DNA of 64,000 nt, taken from assembly GCF_902497785.1 (NCBI RefSeq), contig NZ_CABVHK010000008.1:124001-188000 (forward strand), written 5' to 3'. Position numbers and translations under genes: made by a program. The notes under the pieces were generated by a model that saw only the letters and a list, made by a program, of their open reading frames with translations, had not been told where the DNA came from and made no database searches. How positions within the stretch are numbered: position 1 is the first letter of the stretch; every line of letters begins with the position of its first letter. Below, piece by piece: positions 54,748-64,000 of this stretch. This DNA is from Pseudomonas fluorescens (GTDB lineage: Bacteria > Pseudomonadota > Gammaproteobacteria > Pseudomonadales > Pseudomonadaceae).

Positions 54748-55635
54748 GTGGATAAGTTTAAAGGCGCCTTGCTGGTAGGCGCTCTGCGGCTGTTTGCCCT
54801 GCTTCCTTGGCGGGCAGTTCAGGCGGTGGGCTCGGCGATTGGCTGGGTGATGTGGAAAACCCCCAACCGTTCCCGCGACGTGGTCCGGATCAACCTCGCC
54901 AAGTGCTTCCCGGAGATGGACCCGGCGGAGCGCGAGCGCCTGGTTGGCCAGAGCTTGAAGGACATCGGCAAGTCCCTGACCGAAAGCGCCTGCGCCTGGA
55001 TCTGGCCGGCGCAGCGTTCTATCGATCTGGTGCGTGAAGTCGAAGGGCTCGATGTTTTGAAGGAGGCGTTGGCCTCCGGCAAAGGCGTCGTCGGCATCAC
55101 CAGCCACCTGGGCAACTGGGAAGTGTTGAATCACTTCTATTGCAGCCAGTGCAAACCGATCATTTTCTACCGTCCGCCCAAGCTCAAGGCTGTGGATGAC
55201 TTGTTGCGCAAGCAGCGGGTGCAATTGGGCAACAAGGTTGCTGCGTCCACCAAGGAAGGCATCCTCAGCGTGATCAAGGAAGTGCGCAAAGGTGGTGCAG
55301 TAGGCATTCCCGCCGACCCGGAACCGTCCGAATCCGCCGGGATCTTCGTGCCGTTTTTCGCCACTCAGGCGTTGACCAGTAAATTTGTGCCGAACATGCT
55401 CGCAGGCGGCAAAGCGGTCGGGGTGTTCCTGCATGCCCTGCGGCTGCCAGACGGCTCGGGCTACAAAGTGATTCTCGAAGCTGCGCCGGAGGCCATGTAC
55501 AGCACCGATACCGAGACGTCGTGCGCGGCCATGAGTAAAGTGGTCGAGCGCTATGTACGCGCCTATCCGAGCCAATACATGTGGAGCATGAAGCGCTTCA
55601 AGAAAAGGCCACCGGGTGAAGAACGCTGGTATTGA
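54748..55635 (+). CDS. Lipid A late acyltransferase, LpxL/HtrB family
   Basis: This 295-aa membrane-bound enzyme adds a secondary acyl chain to Kdo2-lipid A or its hydroxylated variant. The HX4E catalytic motif is in GITSHLGNWEVLN, and an N-terminal hydrophobic segment anchors it. The start is GTG at 54748 with AGGAG upstream. It is the equivalent of the htrB-type gene at this place in other pseudomonads. Confidence 0.92.
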   Translation: MDKFKGALLVGALRLFALLPWRAVQAVGSAIGWVMWKTPNRSRDVVRINLAKCFPEMDPAERERLVGQSLKDIGKSLTESACAWIWPAQRSIDLVREVEGLDVLKEALASGKGVVGITSHLGNWEVLNHFYCSQCKPIIFYRPPKLKAVDDLLRKQRVQLGNKVAASTKEGILSVIKEVRKGGAVGIPADPEPSESAGIFVPFFATQALTSKFVPNMLAGGKAVGVFLHALRLPDGSGYKVILEAAPEAMYSTDTETSCAAMSKVVERYVRAYPSQYMWSMKRFKKRPPGEERWY

Positions 55636-55651
55636 ACGAATTGGCACGCTC

Positions 55652-55771
55652 TGTGGATAACTGTAGGAGCGAGCTTGCTCGCGATGAATTCAAGAGCGCC
55701 GCGTTTAGCCAGTAAACACGCGTTTTCGTTAAAGACCATCGCGAGCAAGCTCGCTCCTACAGTTATCCACA
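55652..55771. repeat. REP doublet with long inverted arms
   Basis: Two REP units (core GGAGCGAGCTTGCTCGCGAT) face each other at 55661-55685 and 55738-55762. The repeat extends outward so that 55652-55686 and 55737-55771 are exact reverse complements over 35 bases. The outer parts are TGTGGATAA and TTATCCACA, identical to DnaA boxes. Confidence 0.88.
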
Positions 55772-55795
55772 ACGGTTCAAAAAAGGGCGCAGAAG

Positions 55796-56035
55796 ATGTC
55801 CGAACACCGACAATCGTTTCGCATCAAGATCAGTCATGAAAGCTTCGGCGAATGCCTGGGCCAGACGCGCAATCTTTCGAACAAAGGCGTCTACGTCAAG
55901 CATCCGAGCCTGGTTGCGTTGCCCAAGGGCGCCGTGGTCTACGGCCAGGTCCAGGACTTACCCACAGGCGCGCCGCGGGTTTGCATGGAAGTGGTGCTGG
56001 TGGACGCCGATGGCATTGGCCTGCGTTATCTTTGA
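55796..56035 (+). CDS. PilZ-domain protein
   Basis: This 79-aa protein has the two cyclic-di-GMP-binding parts of PilZ in short form: HRQSFR (RxxxR) near the N-terminus and RNLSNKG (NxSxxG). It is shorter than a full PilZ domain of about 100 residues. A role as a c-di-GMP-responsive adaptor is inferred from the motifs. It is convergent with the next gene, with adjoining stop codons. Confidence 0.88.
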   Translation: MSEHRQSFRIKISHESFGECLGQTRNLSNKGVYVKHPSLVALPKGAVVYGQVQDLPTGAPRVCMEVVLVDADGIGLRYL

Positions 56036-56350
56036 TCAGAGTGCTTGACGGTCCAGCTTCTTCAAAAACACCGTCATCTCTTTCTCTGCCTGCTTGTCAC
56101 CGTGGGAATGTGCGGCTTCCACACCCCGCTCCCATGCCTGACGAGCGGCAGCATAATCCGTCAGCGCCAGATGAGCCTTGCCCAGCAGCTTCCACGCCGC
56201 TGAATACTTCGGATCGAATTCGACACAGCGCTGGAAATGCTCGGCGGCCTTGGTGTTATCCCCAAGGTCCAGATAGCCTTTGCCCAAGCCGAAGCGCAGC
56301 AAAGAGTTATCCACACCCTTGGCGAGCATTTTTTCCAGTGACTCGATCAT
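56036..56350 (-). CDS. Tetratricopeptide-repeat protein
   Basis: This 104-aa protein contains about two to three TPR-type helical repeats (GYLDLGDNTKAAEHFQRCVE, then AAWKLLGKAHLALTDYAAAR). It lacks a signal peptide and is likely a cytoplasmic protein-binding adaptor. The partner is unknown. Confidence 0.88.
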   Translation of the reverse strand: MIESLEKMLAKGVDNSLLRFGLGKGYLDLGDNTKAAEHFQRCVEFDPKYSAAWKLLGKAHLALTDYAAARQAWERGVEAAHSHGDKQAEKEMTVFLKKLDRQAL

Positions 56351-56406
56351 CGCGTGAATTCCTTCCAGAGGCTTGTCAGCTAGAAATGTGGGTCTTCAAG
56401 AAAGTA

Positions 56407-56499
56407 ATCGCGAGCAAGCTCGCTCCCACATTGTTGGTTCAGTGGACACAGAATTTGTGTAGGACAGAAATCCATTGTGGGAGCGAGCTTGCTCGCGAT
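56407..56499. repeat. REP doublet upstream of the TPR gene
   Basis: Inverted REP units at 56407-56430 (ATCGCGAGCAAGCTCGCTCC, then CACA) and 56476-56499 surround a 45-base spacer in the trkA-TPR gap. Confidence 0.88.
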
Positions 56500-56529
56500 G
56501 AGGCCAGATAAGCCGCCGCAAATTCTGGA

Positions 56530-57903
56530 TCAGAAGAAACTCAGGCCCACATGGAACAACTTCTCAACGTCCCGAATATGCTTTTTATCCACAAGGAACA
56601 GAATCACATGGTCCCCCGCCTCGATCACGGTCGTGTCATGGGCAATGATGACTTCCTCGTCCCGAATGATCGCGCCAATCGTCGTCCCCGGCGGCAGACC
56701 AATATTCTGGATGGCCTTGCCAATCACCTTGCTCGACTTCTCATCTCCGTGGGCAATCGCCTCAATGGCCTCCGCCGCACCACGGCGCAATGAATGCACG
56801 CTAACGATATCGCCGCGCCGCACGTGGGCCAGCAAGGTGCCGATGGTCGCCAATTGCGGGCTGATGGCGATGTCGATATCGCCGCCCTGAATCAAATCCA
56901 CGTAAGCCGGATTGTTGATGATCGTCATCACCTTCTTCGCGCCCAGGCGCTTGGCCAGCAGCGACGACATGATGTTGGCTTCGTCGTCGTTGGTCAGGGC
57001 GAGGAAGATGTCAGCGTCGGCGATGTTTTCTTCCATCAGCAAATCACGGTCGGAGGCACTGCCCTGCAGGACCACGGTGCTGTCGAGGGTGTCTGAGAGA
57101 TGGCGGCAACGGGCCGGGTTCATCTCGATGATCTTCACCTGATAGCGACTTTCGATGGCCTCGGCCAGCCGCTCTCCAATCTGCCCGCCACCGGCGATGA
57201 CAATGCGTTTGTAGCTTTCATCGAGACGACGCATCTCGCTCATGACTGCACGAATATTCGCTTTGGCGGCGATGAAAAACACTTCGTCGTCCGCCTCGAT
57301 CACCGTATCGCCCTGCGGCAGGATCGGTCGATCACGGCGGAAAATTGCCGCGACCCGGGTTTCGACATTCGGCATGTGTTCGCGCAACTGACGCAGTTGC
57401 TGACCGACCAGCGGGCCACCGTAGTAAGCCTTCACCGCGACCAGTTGCGCTTTGCCTTCGGCGAAATCGATCACCTGCAACGCGCCCGGATGCTGGATCA
57501 GGCGCTTGATGTAATTAGTGACCACTTGTTCCGGGCTGATCAGCACGTCCACCGGAATCGATTCGTTATCGAACAGCTCGGAACGTGTGAGGTACGCCGC
57601 TTCGCGCACGCGGGCGATCTTGGTCGGTGTGTGAAACAGCGTGTGGGCGACCTGGCAGGCCACCATGTTGGTCTCGTCGCTGTTGGTCACTGCCACCAAC
57701 ATGTCGGCGTCATCCGCGCCGGCCTGACGCAGCACTGTCGGCAGCGAGCCGCGGCCCTGTACGGTGCGGATGTCGAGCCGGTCGCCGAGGTCGCGCAGGC
57801 GCTCGCCGTCGGTGTCGACCACGGTGATATCGTTGGCCTCGCTGGCCAAGTGTTCCGCCAGCGAACCGCCGACCTGCCCTGCGCCGAGGATGATGATTTT
57901 CAT
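56530..57903 (-). CDS. trkA: Trk potassium uptake regulator TrkA
   Basis: This 457-aa peripheral membrane protein binds NAD(H) and controls the TrkH/TrkG potassium channel. Two Rossmann motifs are visible, [16 protein letters not shown] at the start and [17 protein letters not shown] near residue 235. Each is followed by a TrkA-C domain. Length is normal. It follows rsmB by 22 bases. Confidence 0.96.
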   Translation of the reverse strand: MKIIILGAGQVGGSLAEHLASEANDITVVDTDGERLRDLGDRLDIRTVQGRGSLPTVLRQAGADDADMLVAVTNSDETNMVACQVAHTLFHTPTKIARVREAAYLTRSELFDNESIPVDVLISPEQVVTNYIKRLIQHPGALQVIDFAEGKAQLVAVKAYYGGPLVGQQLRQLREHMPNVETRVAAIFRRDRPILPQGDTVIEADDEVFFIAAKANIRAVMSEMRRLDESYKRIVIAGGGQIGERLAEAIESRYQVKIIEMNPARCRHLSDTLDSTVVLQGSASDRDLLMEENIADADIFLALTNDDEANIMSSLLAKRLGAKKVMTIINNPAYVDLIQGGDIDIAISPQLATIGTLLAHVRRGDIVSVHSLRRGAAEAIEAIAHGDEKSSKVIGKAIQNIGLPPGTTIGAIIRDEEVIIAHDTTVIEAGDHVILFLVDKKHIRDVEKLFHVGLSFF

Positions 57904-57925
57904 CCAGTCACTCCCTTAAAACCGG

Positions 57926-59236
57926 TTAACCGCGCGCGGCGGCAATCTTGATCAGCTTGGCGTAGTAGAACCCGTCGTGGCCACCTTCCTGCGCCAGCAA
58001 CTGGCGACCATGCGGTTGCTTGATGCCGGCTGCGGTGGCGAGGTCCAGTTCACGGGCGCCCGGCGTGCGGGCGAGGAAGGCTTCGATGACTTCGGTGTTT
58101 TCCGTCGGCAGCGTTGAGCACGTGGCGTACAGCAGAATGCCACCCACTTCCAGCGTTATCCACAGGGCGTCGAGCAGTTCGCCTTGCAGCACGGCCAGCG
58201 CGGCGATGTCGTCCGGTTGACGGGTCAGCTTGATGTCCGGATGACGACGGATCACGCCGGTGGCCGAGCACGGCGCGTCGAGCAGGATGCGCTGGAACGG
58301 CTTGCCGTCCCACCAGGTCGCGGTGTCGCGGCCGTCGGCGGCGATCAGTTCGGCGCTGAGGCCCAGGCGCGCGAGGTTTTCCCGCACGCGCACCAGGCGC
58401 TTGGCTTCGAGGTCGACGGCTACGACGCCAGCCAGTGCAGGTTCGGCTTCGAGAATGTGGCAGGTCTTGCCGCCCGGTGCGCAGCAGGCGTCGAGCACCC
58501 GTTGGCCCGGCGCGAGGTCAAGCAGATCGGCGGCCAGCTGCGCGGCTTCGTCCTGCACGCTGATCCAGCCTTCTGCGAAGCCCGGCAGGCTGCGCACGTC
58601 GGCAGCGGCCTCGAGAATGATGCCGTCCCGGCTGAAAACACACGGCGTGGCGGCGATGCCGGCATCGGTCAGCAACCCGAGGTAGGCATCGCGGCTGTGA
58701 TGCCGACGGTTAACCCGCAGAATCATCGGCGGATGCGCATTGTTCGCCGTGCAGATGGCTTCCCACTGCTCGGGCCAGAACGCCTTGAGGGATTTTTGCA
58801 GCCAGCGCGGATGCGCGGTGCGCACCACCGGGTCGTGTTCCAGTTCGGCCAGCAGCGCTTCGCTTTCACGCTGGGCGCGGCGCAACACAGCGTTGAGCAA
58901 GGCCTTGGCCCACGGTTTTTTCAGCTTGTCGGCGCAACCGACGGTTTCGCCAATAGCGGCGTGGGCCGGAACGCGGGTATAGAGCAGTTGATAGAGGCCG
59001 ACCAGCAACAGCGCTTCGACATCGGCATCCGCCGCCTTGAATGGCTTTTGCAGCAACTTGGCCGCCAGCGCCGACAAGCGCGGTTGCCAGCGAGCCGTGC
59101 CGAACGCCAGGTCCTGAGTGAAACCGCGATCGCGGTCTTCGACCTTGTCCATTTGCGTCGGCAGCGAACTGTTGAGTGAGGCTTTTCCGTTTAGAACGGC
59201 AGCAAGCGCCTTGGCGGCGGCCAGACGAGGATTCAT
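57926..59236 (-). CDS. rsmB: 16S rRNA (cytosine-C5)-methyltransferase RsmB
   Basis: This 436-aa enzyme methylates C967 of 16S rRNA. An N-terminal NusB-like domain precedes the SAM motif [13 protein letters not shown] and the catalytic-cysteine segments [15 protein letters not shown] and LYATCS. It overlaps fmt by 4 bases in the def-fmt-rsmB-trkA cluster. Confidence 0.96.
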   Translation of the reverse strand: MNPRLAAAKALAAVLNGKASLNSSLPTQMDKVEDRDRGFTQDLAFGTARWQPRLSALAAKLLQKPFKAADADVEALLLVGLYQLLYTRVPAHAAIGETVGCADKLKKPWAKALLNAVLRRAQRESEALLAELEHDPVVRTAHPRWLQKSLKAFWPEQWEAICTANNAHPPMILRVNRRHHSRDAYLGLLTDAGIAATPCVFSRDGIILEAAADVRSLPGFAEGWISVQDEAAQLAADLLDLAPGQRVLDACCAPGGKTCHILEAEPALAGVVAVDLEAKRLVRVRENLARLGLSAELIAADGRDTATWWDGKPFQRILLDAPCSATGVIRRHPDIKLTRQPDDIAALAVLQGELLDALWITLEVGGILLYATCSTLPTENTEVIEAFLARTPGARELDLATAAGIKQPHGRQLLAQEGGHDGFYYAKLIKIAAARG

Positions 59237-60192
59237 TGCGCGTCCGCCGTATGACCGAGAACGCTGCCGACGGCAAATTTCTCACGACGACTGTTGAATA
59301 AATCGCTGAAGTTCAGCGCCTTGCCGCCGGGTAATTGCAGACGGGTCAGACACAGCGCTTGCTCACCGCAGGCGACGATCAGGCCCTCTTTGCTGGCGCC
59401 GAGGATTTCACCCGGTGCGCCCTTGCCGTCAGCGACGCTCGCGCCCAGCACTTTCAGCGCTTCGCCATTGAGCGTGCTGTGGGTGATCGGCCATGGGTTG
59501 AAGGCGCGAACCAGTCGTTCCAGCTCTACGGCCGGGCGATTCCAGTCGATGCGCGCCTCGTCCTTGTTCAATTTGTGCGCGTAGGTGGCGAGGCTGTCGT
59601 CCTGCACTTCGCCTTCCAGCATGCCGGCGGCGAGGCCCGCGATGGCCTGGATCACCGCCGGTGGGCCGATTTTCGCCAAACGGTCGTGGAGGCTGCCGCC
59701 GGTGTCTTCAGCGCTGATCGGCGTGGTGGCTTTGAGCAGCATCGGGCCGGTGTCGAGGCCCAGTTCCATGCGCATCACGGTCACGCCGCTTTCGCTGTCG
59801 CCCGCTTCGACGGCACGCTGGATCGGCGCCGCACCGCGCCAGCGCGGCAGTAAGGACGCATGGCTGTTGATGCAGCCCAGGCGCGGAATATCCAGCACCA
59901 CTTGCGGCAGGATCAGGCCATAGGCGACCACCACCAGCATATCCGGCTTCAGCGCGGCCAGTTCAGCCTGAGCGTCTTCGTTGCGCAAGGTCGGCGGTTG
60001 CAGCACCGGGATGCTGTTCTCCAAGGCCAACTGCTTGACCGGGCTCGGCATCAACTTTTGCCCGCGGCCTGCCGGACGGTCCGGTTGGGTGTAGACCGCG
60101 ACGATCTCATAAGGGCTGTCGAGCAGCGCCTTGAGGTGTTCGGCGGCGAATTCCGGGGTGCCGGCAAAGACAATGCGCAGTGGCTCAGTCAT
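59233..60192 (-). CDS. fmt: Methionyl-tRNA formyltransferase
   Basis: This 319-aa enzyme formylates initiator methionyl-tRNA. The folate-site segment [20 protein letters not shown] is intact. I chose the ATG at 60192 ([20 protein letters not shown]), since an earlier in-frame ATG at 60231 lies in the def-fmt gap and adds non-conserved residues. Confidence 0.96.
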   Translation of the reverse strand: MTEPLRIVFAGTPEFAAEHLKALLDSPYEIVAVYTQPDRPAGRGQKLMPSPVKQLALENSIPVLQPPTLRNEDAQAELAALKPDMLVVVAYGLILPQVVLDIPRLGCINSHASLLPRWRGAAPIQRAVEAGDSESGVTVMRMELGLDTGPMLLKATTPISAEDTGGSLHDRLAKIGPPAVIQAIAGLAAGMLEGEVQDDSLATYAHKLNKDEARIDWNRPAVELERLVRAFNPWPITHSTLNGEALKVLGASVADGKGAPGEILGASKEGLIVACGEQALCLTRLQLPGGKALNFSDLFNSRREKFAVGSVLGHTADAQ

Positions 60193-60249
60193 GGGAGCAA
60201 TCTCTGAAAAGAAAAAGGCTTGCCGCAGCAAGCCTTTGAAAGGAGGGCA

Positions 60250-60756
60250 TCAAGCGTTCTGGCGATGGAGCTTTTCCAGTTTCTTCTTGATTCGGTCGCG
60301 TTTGAGATTGGACAGGTAGTCGACGAACAATTTGCCGTTCAGGTGGTCGCATTCGTGCTGGATGCACACGGCGAGCAGACCTTCGGCGATCAGTTCGTAG
60401 GGCTGGCCGTCGCGGTCCAGGGCCTTGACCTTGACCCGCTGCGGGCGATCGACGTTTTCGTAGAAGCCCGGCACCGAGAGGCAGCCTTCCTGATATTGCT
60501 CCATCTCGTCGGTCAGGGATTCGAACTCGGGGTTGATGAACACCCGCGGTTCGCTGCGGTCTTCGGAGAGGTCCATCACGACGATACGTTTGTGCACGTT
60601 GACCTGGGTCGCGGCGAGGCCGATGCCTGGCGCTTCATACATTGTTTCAAACATATCATCGACCAACTGACGCACTTCGTCGTCCACTCCGGCCACAGGT
60701 TTGGCGATAGTGCGCAGGCGCGAGTCGGGAAATTCGAGGATGTCTAAAATGGCCAT
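60250..60756 (-). CDS. def: Peptide deformylase
   Basis: This 168-aa metalloenzyme removes the formyl group from new proteins. All three motifs are present: [19 protein letters not shown] and [11 protein letters not shown]. It begins the def-fmt-rsmB-trkA run and is divergent from the LysM gene. Confidence 0.97.
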   Translation of the reverse strand: MAILDILEFPDSRLRTIAKPVAGVDDEVRQLVDDMFETMYEAPGIGLAATQVNVHKRIVVMDLSEDRSEPRVFINPEFESLTDEMEQYQEGCLSVPGFYENVDRPQRVKVKALDRDGQPYELIAEGLLAVCIQHECDHLNGKLFVDYLSNLKRDRIKKKLEKLHRQNA

Positions 60757-60925
60757 GGCTTATTTGCTGCACGTGTGAGGTAAAGTCGGGTCGATGGCCT
60801 GGCGGGTCCGAAGATGCCGGCTACCGTTGTGAAACGTAGCTCCCTGCTTTTCAGGAGTGAGCCTGGAGCGAGCCACGAAGGCTCTGGCGTTTCACGCGAA
60901 CGCACATAATAAAGGGATTCACCGC

Positions 60926-61951
60926 ATGAGGAAATCACTACTCGCCCTGCTCCTTCTGGCTTCGGCCGGTTTTGCGCACGGGCAAGTGCAACTCAGGGAA
61001 GGTTTTCCACAGCAATACACGGTTGTCGCGGGTGACACGCTCTGGGACATCTCGGGAAAATTCCTCCGTGAACCGTGGAAATGGCCAGAGCTGTGGCAGG
61101 TCAATCCGCAGATCCAGAACCCCAATCTCATCTACCCCGGCGACGTGCTGTCGCTGGTCTATGTCGACGGCCAGCCGCGTCTGACCCTCAATCGCGGCGC
61201 TTCACGGGGCACCATCAAGCTCTCGCCACGGGTGCGCAGTTCGCCAGTGGCCGACGCCATCCCGAGCATCCCGCTGCAAGCGATCAACAGTTTTCTGCTG
61301 AGCAACCGCATTGTCGACAAGGTCGAGGAGTTCGACACGGCGCCTTACATTGTCGCAGGCAACGCCGAACGGGTGCTCAGCGGCACCGGCGACCGTATTT
61401 TTGTCCGTGGCCATTTCGATCAGAACCAGCCGGTCTACGGCATCTTCCGTCAGGGCAAGGTCTACACCGACCCCGAGAGCAAAGAGTTTCTGGGGATCAA
61501 CGCTGACGACATTGGCGGTGGCGAAATTATCGCCACCGAAGGTGATGTCGCCACCCTTGCTTTGCAACGCACGACTCAGGAAGTGCGTCTTGGTGATCGC
61601 CTGTTCAGCGGCGAAGAGCGGTCGATCAACTCGACCTTCATGCCCAGCGCACCGAAAACCCCGATAAACGGCTTGATCATCGATGTGCCGCGCGGTGTCA
61701 CCCAAATTGGCACGCTGGATGTCGTGACGCTGAACAAGGGCCGGCGTGATGGTCTGGCCGAAGGCAATGTGCTGGTGGTGATGAAAACCGGCGAAACCGT
61801 GCGTGACCGGATCACCGGCGAGCGATTGAAAATCCCGGATGAACGCTCCGGTTTGCTGATGGTGTTTCGCACCTACGACAAGCTCAGTTACGGGCTGGTG
61901 CTCAACGCATCGCGCTCCTTGGCGGTGATGGACAAGGTGCGAAATCCTTAG
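60926..61951 (+). CDS. LysM-domain protein
   Basis: This 341-aa exported protein has a signal peptide (MRKSLLALLLLASAGFAHG) and a peptidoglycan-binding LysM domain (YTVVAGDTLWDISGKFL to about residue 85). The rest is unassigned. I chose ATG at 60926 because it gives a proper signal peptide. It probably acts in the periplasm or outer envelope. It is the usual neighbour of dprA. Confidence 0.9.
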   Translation: MRKSLLALLLLASAGFAHGQVQLREGFPQQYTVVAGDTLWDISGKFLREPWKWPELWQVNPQIQNPNLIYPGDVLSLVYVDGQPRLTLNRGASRGTIKLSPRVRSSPVADAIPSIPLQAINSFLLSNRIVDKVEEFDTAPYIVAGNAERVLSGTGDRIFVRGHFDQNQPVYGIFRQGKVYTDPESKEFLGINADDIGGGEIIATEGDVATLALQRTTQEVRLGDRLFSGEERSINSTFMPSAPKTPINGLIIDVPRGVTQIGTLDVVTLNKGRRDGLAEGNVLVVMKTGETVRDRITGERLKIPDERSGLLMVFRTYDKLSYGLVLNASRSLAVMDKVRNP

Positions 61952-62030
61952 GCTGCTTCACAAGTTACCAACAGAGTTATCCACAGCTTATTCCCGTTTG
62001 AACGGGGCTCATAACGATCAAGGATGATCC

Positions 62031-63131
62031 ATGTCGCTGTCTGCCGTCACACCGGTTTCCCCTGCGGAACTGGAAGCTCGTTTACGTCTGCATCGTTTGC
62101 CGGATCTCGGTCCCGCGCGTTTCAGGAAGTTGCTGGAGGCCTTCGGTTCAGCGTCCAAAGCCATCGGTGCGCCAGCCAGCGCCTGGCGTTCGCTGGGGTT
62201 GCCACTGGCGTGTGCGGAGGCTCGGCGTAGCCCTGAAGTGCGCGATGGCGCGAGCCATGCATTGGCCTGGATCGAGCGTCCGGGCCAGCATTTACTGATG
62301 TGGGACCAGCCTGACTACCCGGCATTGCTGGCGGAAATCAGCGATCCACCGCCGTTGCTATTCGTGGCGGGTGATCCGGGCATTCTGGAAAAACCGCAGC
62401 TGGCGATGGTCGGCAGTCGTCGTGCCTCCCGGCCCGGGATGGACACCGCCGCCGCTTTTTCGCGGAGTCTGGCGAGCGCCGGTTTTGTCATCACCAGCGG
62501 CCTGGCGCTGGGGATTGACGCCGCCGCGCATCAGGCCGCTTTGGACGTGGGCGGGCAAACGGTCGGTGTACTTGGCACGGGACTTGAAAAGTTTTATCCA
62601 CAGCGCAATCGAAGGCTGGCAGACGCCATGATCGCGTCGGGAAGCGCGGTGCTTTCCGAGTTCCCGCTGGACGCCCCCCCGACCGCCAGTAACTTCCCGC
62701 GCCGCAACCGCATCATCAGCGGTTTGTCCCTTGGCGTGCTGGTGGTCGAAGCCAGTGTTGCCAGCGGTTCTCTGATCACGGCGAGGCTGGCGGCGGAGCA
62801 AGGTCGCGAGGTGTATGCGATACCGGGATCTATTCATCATCCGGGCGCCAAGGGCTGCCATCAGTTAATTCGTGATGGCGCGATGCTGGTGGAAACCATT
62901 GAACATATCCTTGAAGCCTTGCGTGGCTGGCAACAATTGCCCTTGGCCATGGAGGCGCCGACGGTCACTCATCCGTTGCTCGTGCTGCTGCATGCGGCGC
63001 CACACACCAGTGAAGCGTTGGCCGTCACCAGTGGCTGGGCCCTGCCCAAAGTGCTGGCGGCCTTGACGGAGCTGGAGATGGACGGGCGAGCAGTGTGCGA
63101 AAGCGGGCGCTGGTTTGCGCGGGTGAGCTAG
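62031..63131 (+). CDS. dprA: DNA-processing protein DprA
   Basis: This 366-aa protein binds incoming single-stranded DNA and loads RecA during transformation. The Rossmann-type motif GSRRASRPGMDTAAAFSRSL is present, along with a C-terminal winged-helix-like region. Length is normal. It stands between the LysM gene and tsaC. Confidence 0.95.
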   Translation: MSLSAVTPVSPAELEARLRLHRLPDLGPARFRKLLEAFGSASKAIGAPASAWRSLGLPLACAEARRSPEVRDGASHALAWIERPGQHLLMWDQPDYPALLAEISDPPPLLFVAGDPGILEKPQLAMVGSRRASRPGMDTAAAFSRSLASAGFVITSGLALGIDAAAHQAALDVGGQTVGVLGTGLEKFYPQRNRRLADAMIASGSAVLSEFPLDAPPTASNFPRRNRIISGLSLGVLVVEASVASGSLITARLAAEQGREVYAIPGSIHHPGAKGCHQLIRDGAMLVETIEHILEALRGWQQLPLAMEAPTVTHPLLVLLHAAPHTSEALAVTSGWALPKVLAALTELEMDGRAVCESGRWFARVS

Positions 63132-63185
63132 GTTTTACAGGGAAGATCGGTAAACTGCGCAGAGCCTAATTCCGGAGAGTTTTTC

Positions 63186-63743
63186 ATGGTCAACAGTTGG
63201 CGTGTGCAACAAGCCGCGCAAGCCGTTCGCGCAGGGGCGGTGATTGCCTATCCGACCGAAGCGGTCTGGGGCCTGGGTTGCGACCCGTGGGACGAAGAAG
63301 CGGTGGAACGTCTGCTGATGCTCAAGGGCCGGTCGGTGGGAAAGGGTCTGATTCTGGTTGCCGACAACATTCGCCAGTTCGACTTCCTCTTCGAAGATTT
63401 CCCTGAACTGTGGATGGATCGCATGGCCAGCACCTGGCCGGGGCCGAATACCTGGCTGGTTCCGCATCAGAACCTGTTGCCGCAGTGGATCACCGGAGTG
63501 CATGAAACGGTGGCGTTGCGTGTCAGCGATCACCCGTTGGTGCGGGATTTGTGCGCGGTGGTCGGGCCATTAGTGTCGACCTCGGCTAATCCGCAGGGGC
63601 GGCCCGCGGCGCGCACCCGGATTCGCGTGGAGCAGTATTTCCGTGGGCAGGTGGATTTTATCCTGGGTGGCAATCTGGGCGGGCGCAAGAACCCGAGCGT
63701 GATTCGGGATGTGGCGACCGGGCATGTGATCCGCCCGGATTAG
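63186..63743 (+). CDS. tsaC: Threonylcarbamoyl-AMP synthase
   Basis: This 185-aa YrdC/Sua5-type enzyme makes the threonylcarbamoyl-adenylate used for tRNA t6A. The N-terminal [20 protein letters not shown] and the ATP-site segment [14 protein letters not shown] are present. It is the short TsaC/RimN form without a Sua5 C-terminal domain. Confidence 0.94.
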   Translation: MVNSWRVQQAAQAVRAGAVIAYPTEAVWGLGCDPWDEEAVERLLMLKGRSVGKGLILVADNIRQFDFLFEDFPELWMDRMASTWPGPNTWLVPHQNLLPQWITGVHETVALRVSDHPLVRDLCAVVGPLVSTSANPQGRPAARTRIRVEQYFRGQVDFILGGNLGGRKNPSVIRDVATGHVIRPD

Positions 63744-63760
63744 GACCGCGGTGCTGCCAT

Positions 63761-63840
63761 TCGCGAGCAGGCTCGCTCCCACATTGGACCGTGTTCCACT
63801 GACGAAACACGGTTAAAGGTGGGAGCGAGCCTGCTCGCGA
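63761..63840. repeat. REP doublet after tsaC
   Basis: Inverted REP units at 63761-63783 and 63819-63840 (core GGGAGCGAGCCTGCTCGCGA) lie between tsaC and the quinone oxidoreductase gene. This copy has a one-base variant of the core seen in the other two. Confidence 0.85.
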
Positions 63841-63848
63841 AGGGGGCC

Positions 63849-64000
63849 TCAAGGCAACAAAACAGTCGAGCCCGTGGTCCGCCGCGCCGACAGCTCCGTC
63901 TGCGCCTTGGCCGCATCTGCCAGCGCATACTTCTGGCTGATCTCCACCTTCAGCTTCCCGCTGATAATCATCTCGAACAATTCATCCGCCATCCGTTGCA
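63849..64000 (-). CDS. Quinone oxidoreductase, C-terminal end
   Basis: The frame reads into the window from the right and ends KYALADAAKAQTELSARRTT then GSTVLLP, typical of the NADPH:quinone reductase (Qor) C-terminus. Only the last 50 or so codons are present. A quinone reductase gene is the normal next gene in Pseudomonas. Confidence 0.8.
   Translation of the reverse strand, partial: QRMADELFEMIISGKLKVEISQKYALADAAKAQTELSARRTTGSTVLLP

Overview
The window is the replication-origin region of a Pseudomonas chromosome, most likely from the P. fluorescens lineage. Three things support this. The gene order on both sides of dnaA is the standard Pseudomonas one. Two parS sites of the Pseudomonas type lie in recF. 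REP doublets with the core GAGCGAGCTTGCTCGC, typical of P. fluorescens relatives, lie in three intergenic gaps.

Left arm (1-12753, all on the minus strand): the start of atpA, then atpH, atpF, atpE, atpB and atpI; parB and parA; rsmG and mnmG; mnmE; yidC, yidD, rnpA and rpmH. The region 12840-13318 is oriC, with four exact DnaA boxes and an AT-rich stretch. A second, weaker box cluster lies between mnmG and mnmE. dnaA, dnaN, recF and gyrB follow on the plus strand.

Right arm (49662-64000): plsC, gmhB, glyS and glyQ (minus); tag and an lpxL-type acyltransferase (plus); a PilZ protein, a TPR protein, trkA, rsmB, fmt and def; then a LysM protein, dprA, tsaC and the end of a quinone oxidoreductase gene. 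This is the usual Pseudomonas order, in which plsC follows gyrB directly.

The main result is that gyrB and plsC are separated here by a complete 29,894-bp Tn7-like transposon at 19527-49420. Its ends are inverted repeats starting TGTCGATGGGCA (21 of the first 23 bases match). It is flanked by a 5-bp duplication TCCAG at 19522-19526 and 49421-49425, beginning one base after the gyrB stop codon. The transposition genes tnsA, tnsB, tnsC and a long tniQ/tnsD (30226-35706) form a tightly coupled operon with intact catalytic motifs. The likely attachment site is the 3' end of gyrB. A perfect parS site lies inside the right end of the element.

The cargo looks like a defence and mobility island. On the left are a type I restriction-modification system (hsdM, hsdS, hsdR) and a minus-strand group: a 135-aa protein, a methylase/specificity fusion with degenerate catalytic motifs, an XRE regulator and an 81-aa protein, with shared palindromic operators. 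On the right are hypothetical genes, a serine recombinase with two ParB-like partners and no ParA, a nucleoid-associated YejK-like protein paired with a membrane protein, and an Nmad2-Nmad3-primase/helicase cassette of the TOTE conflict type. The YejK pair and the degenerate methylase group are the best candidates for undescribed systems.
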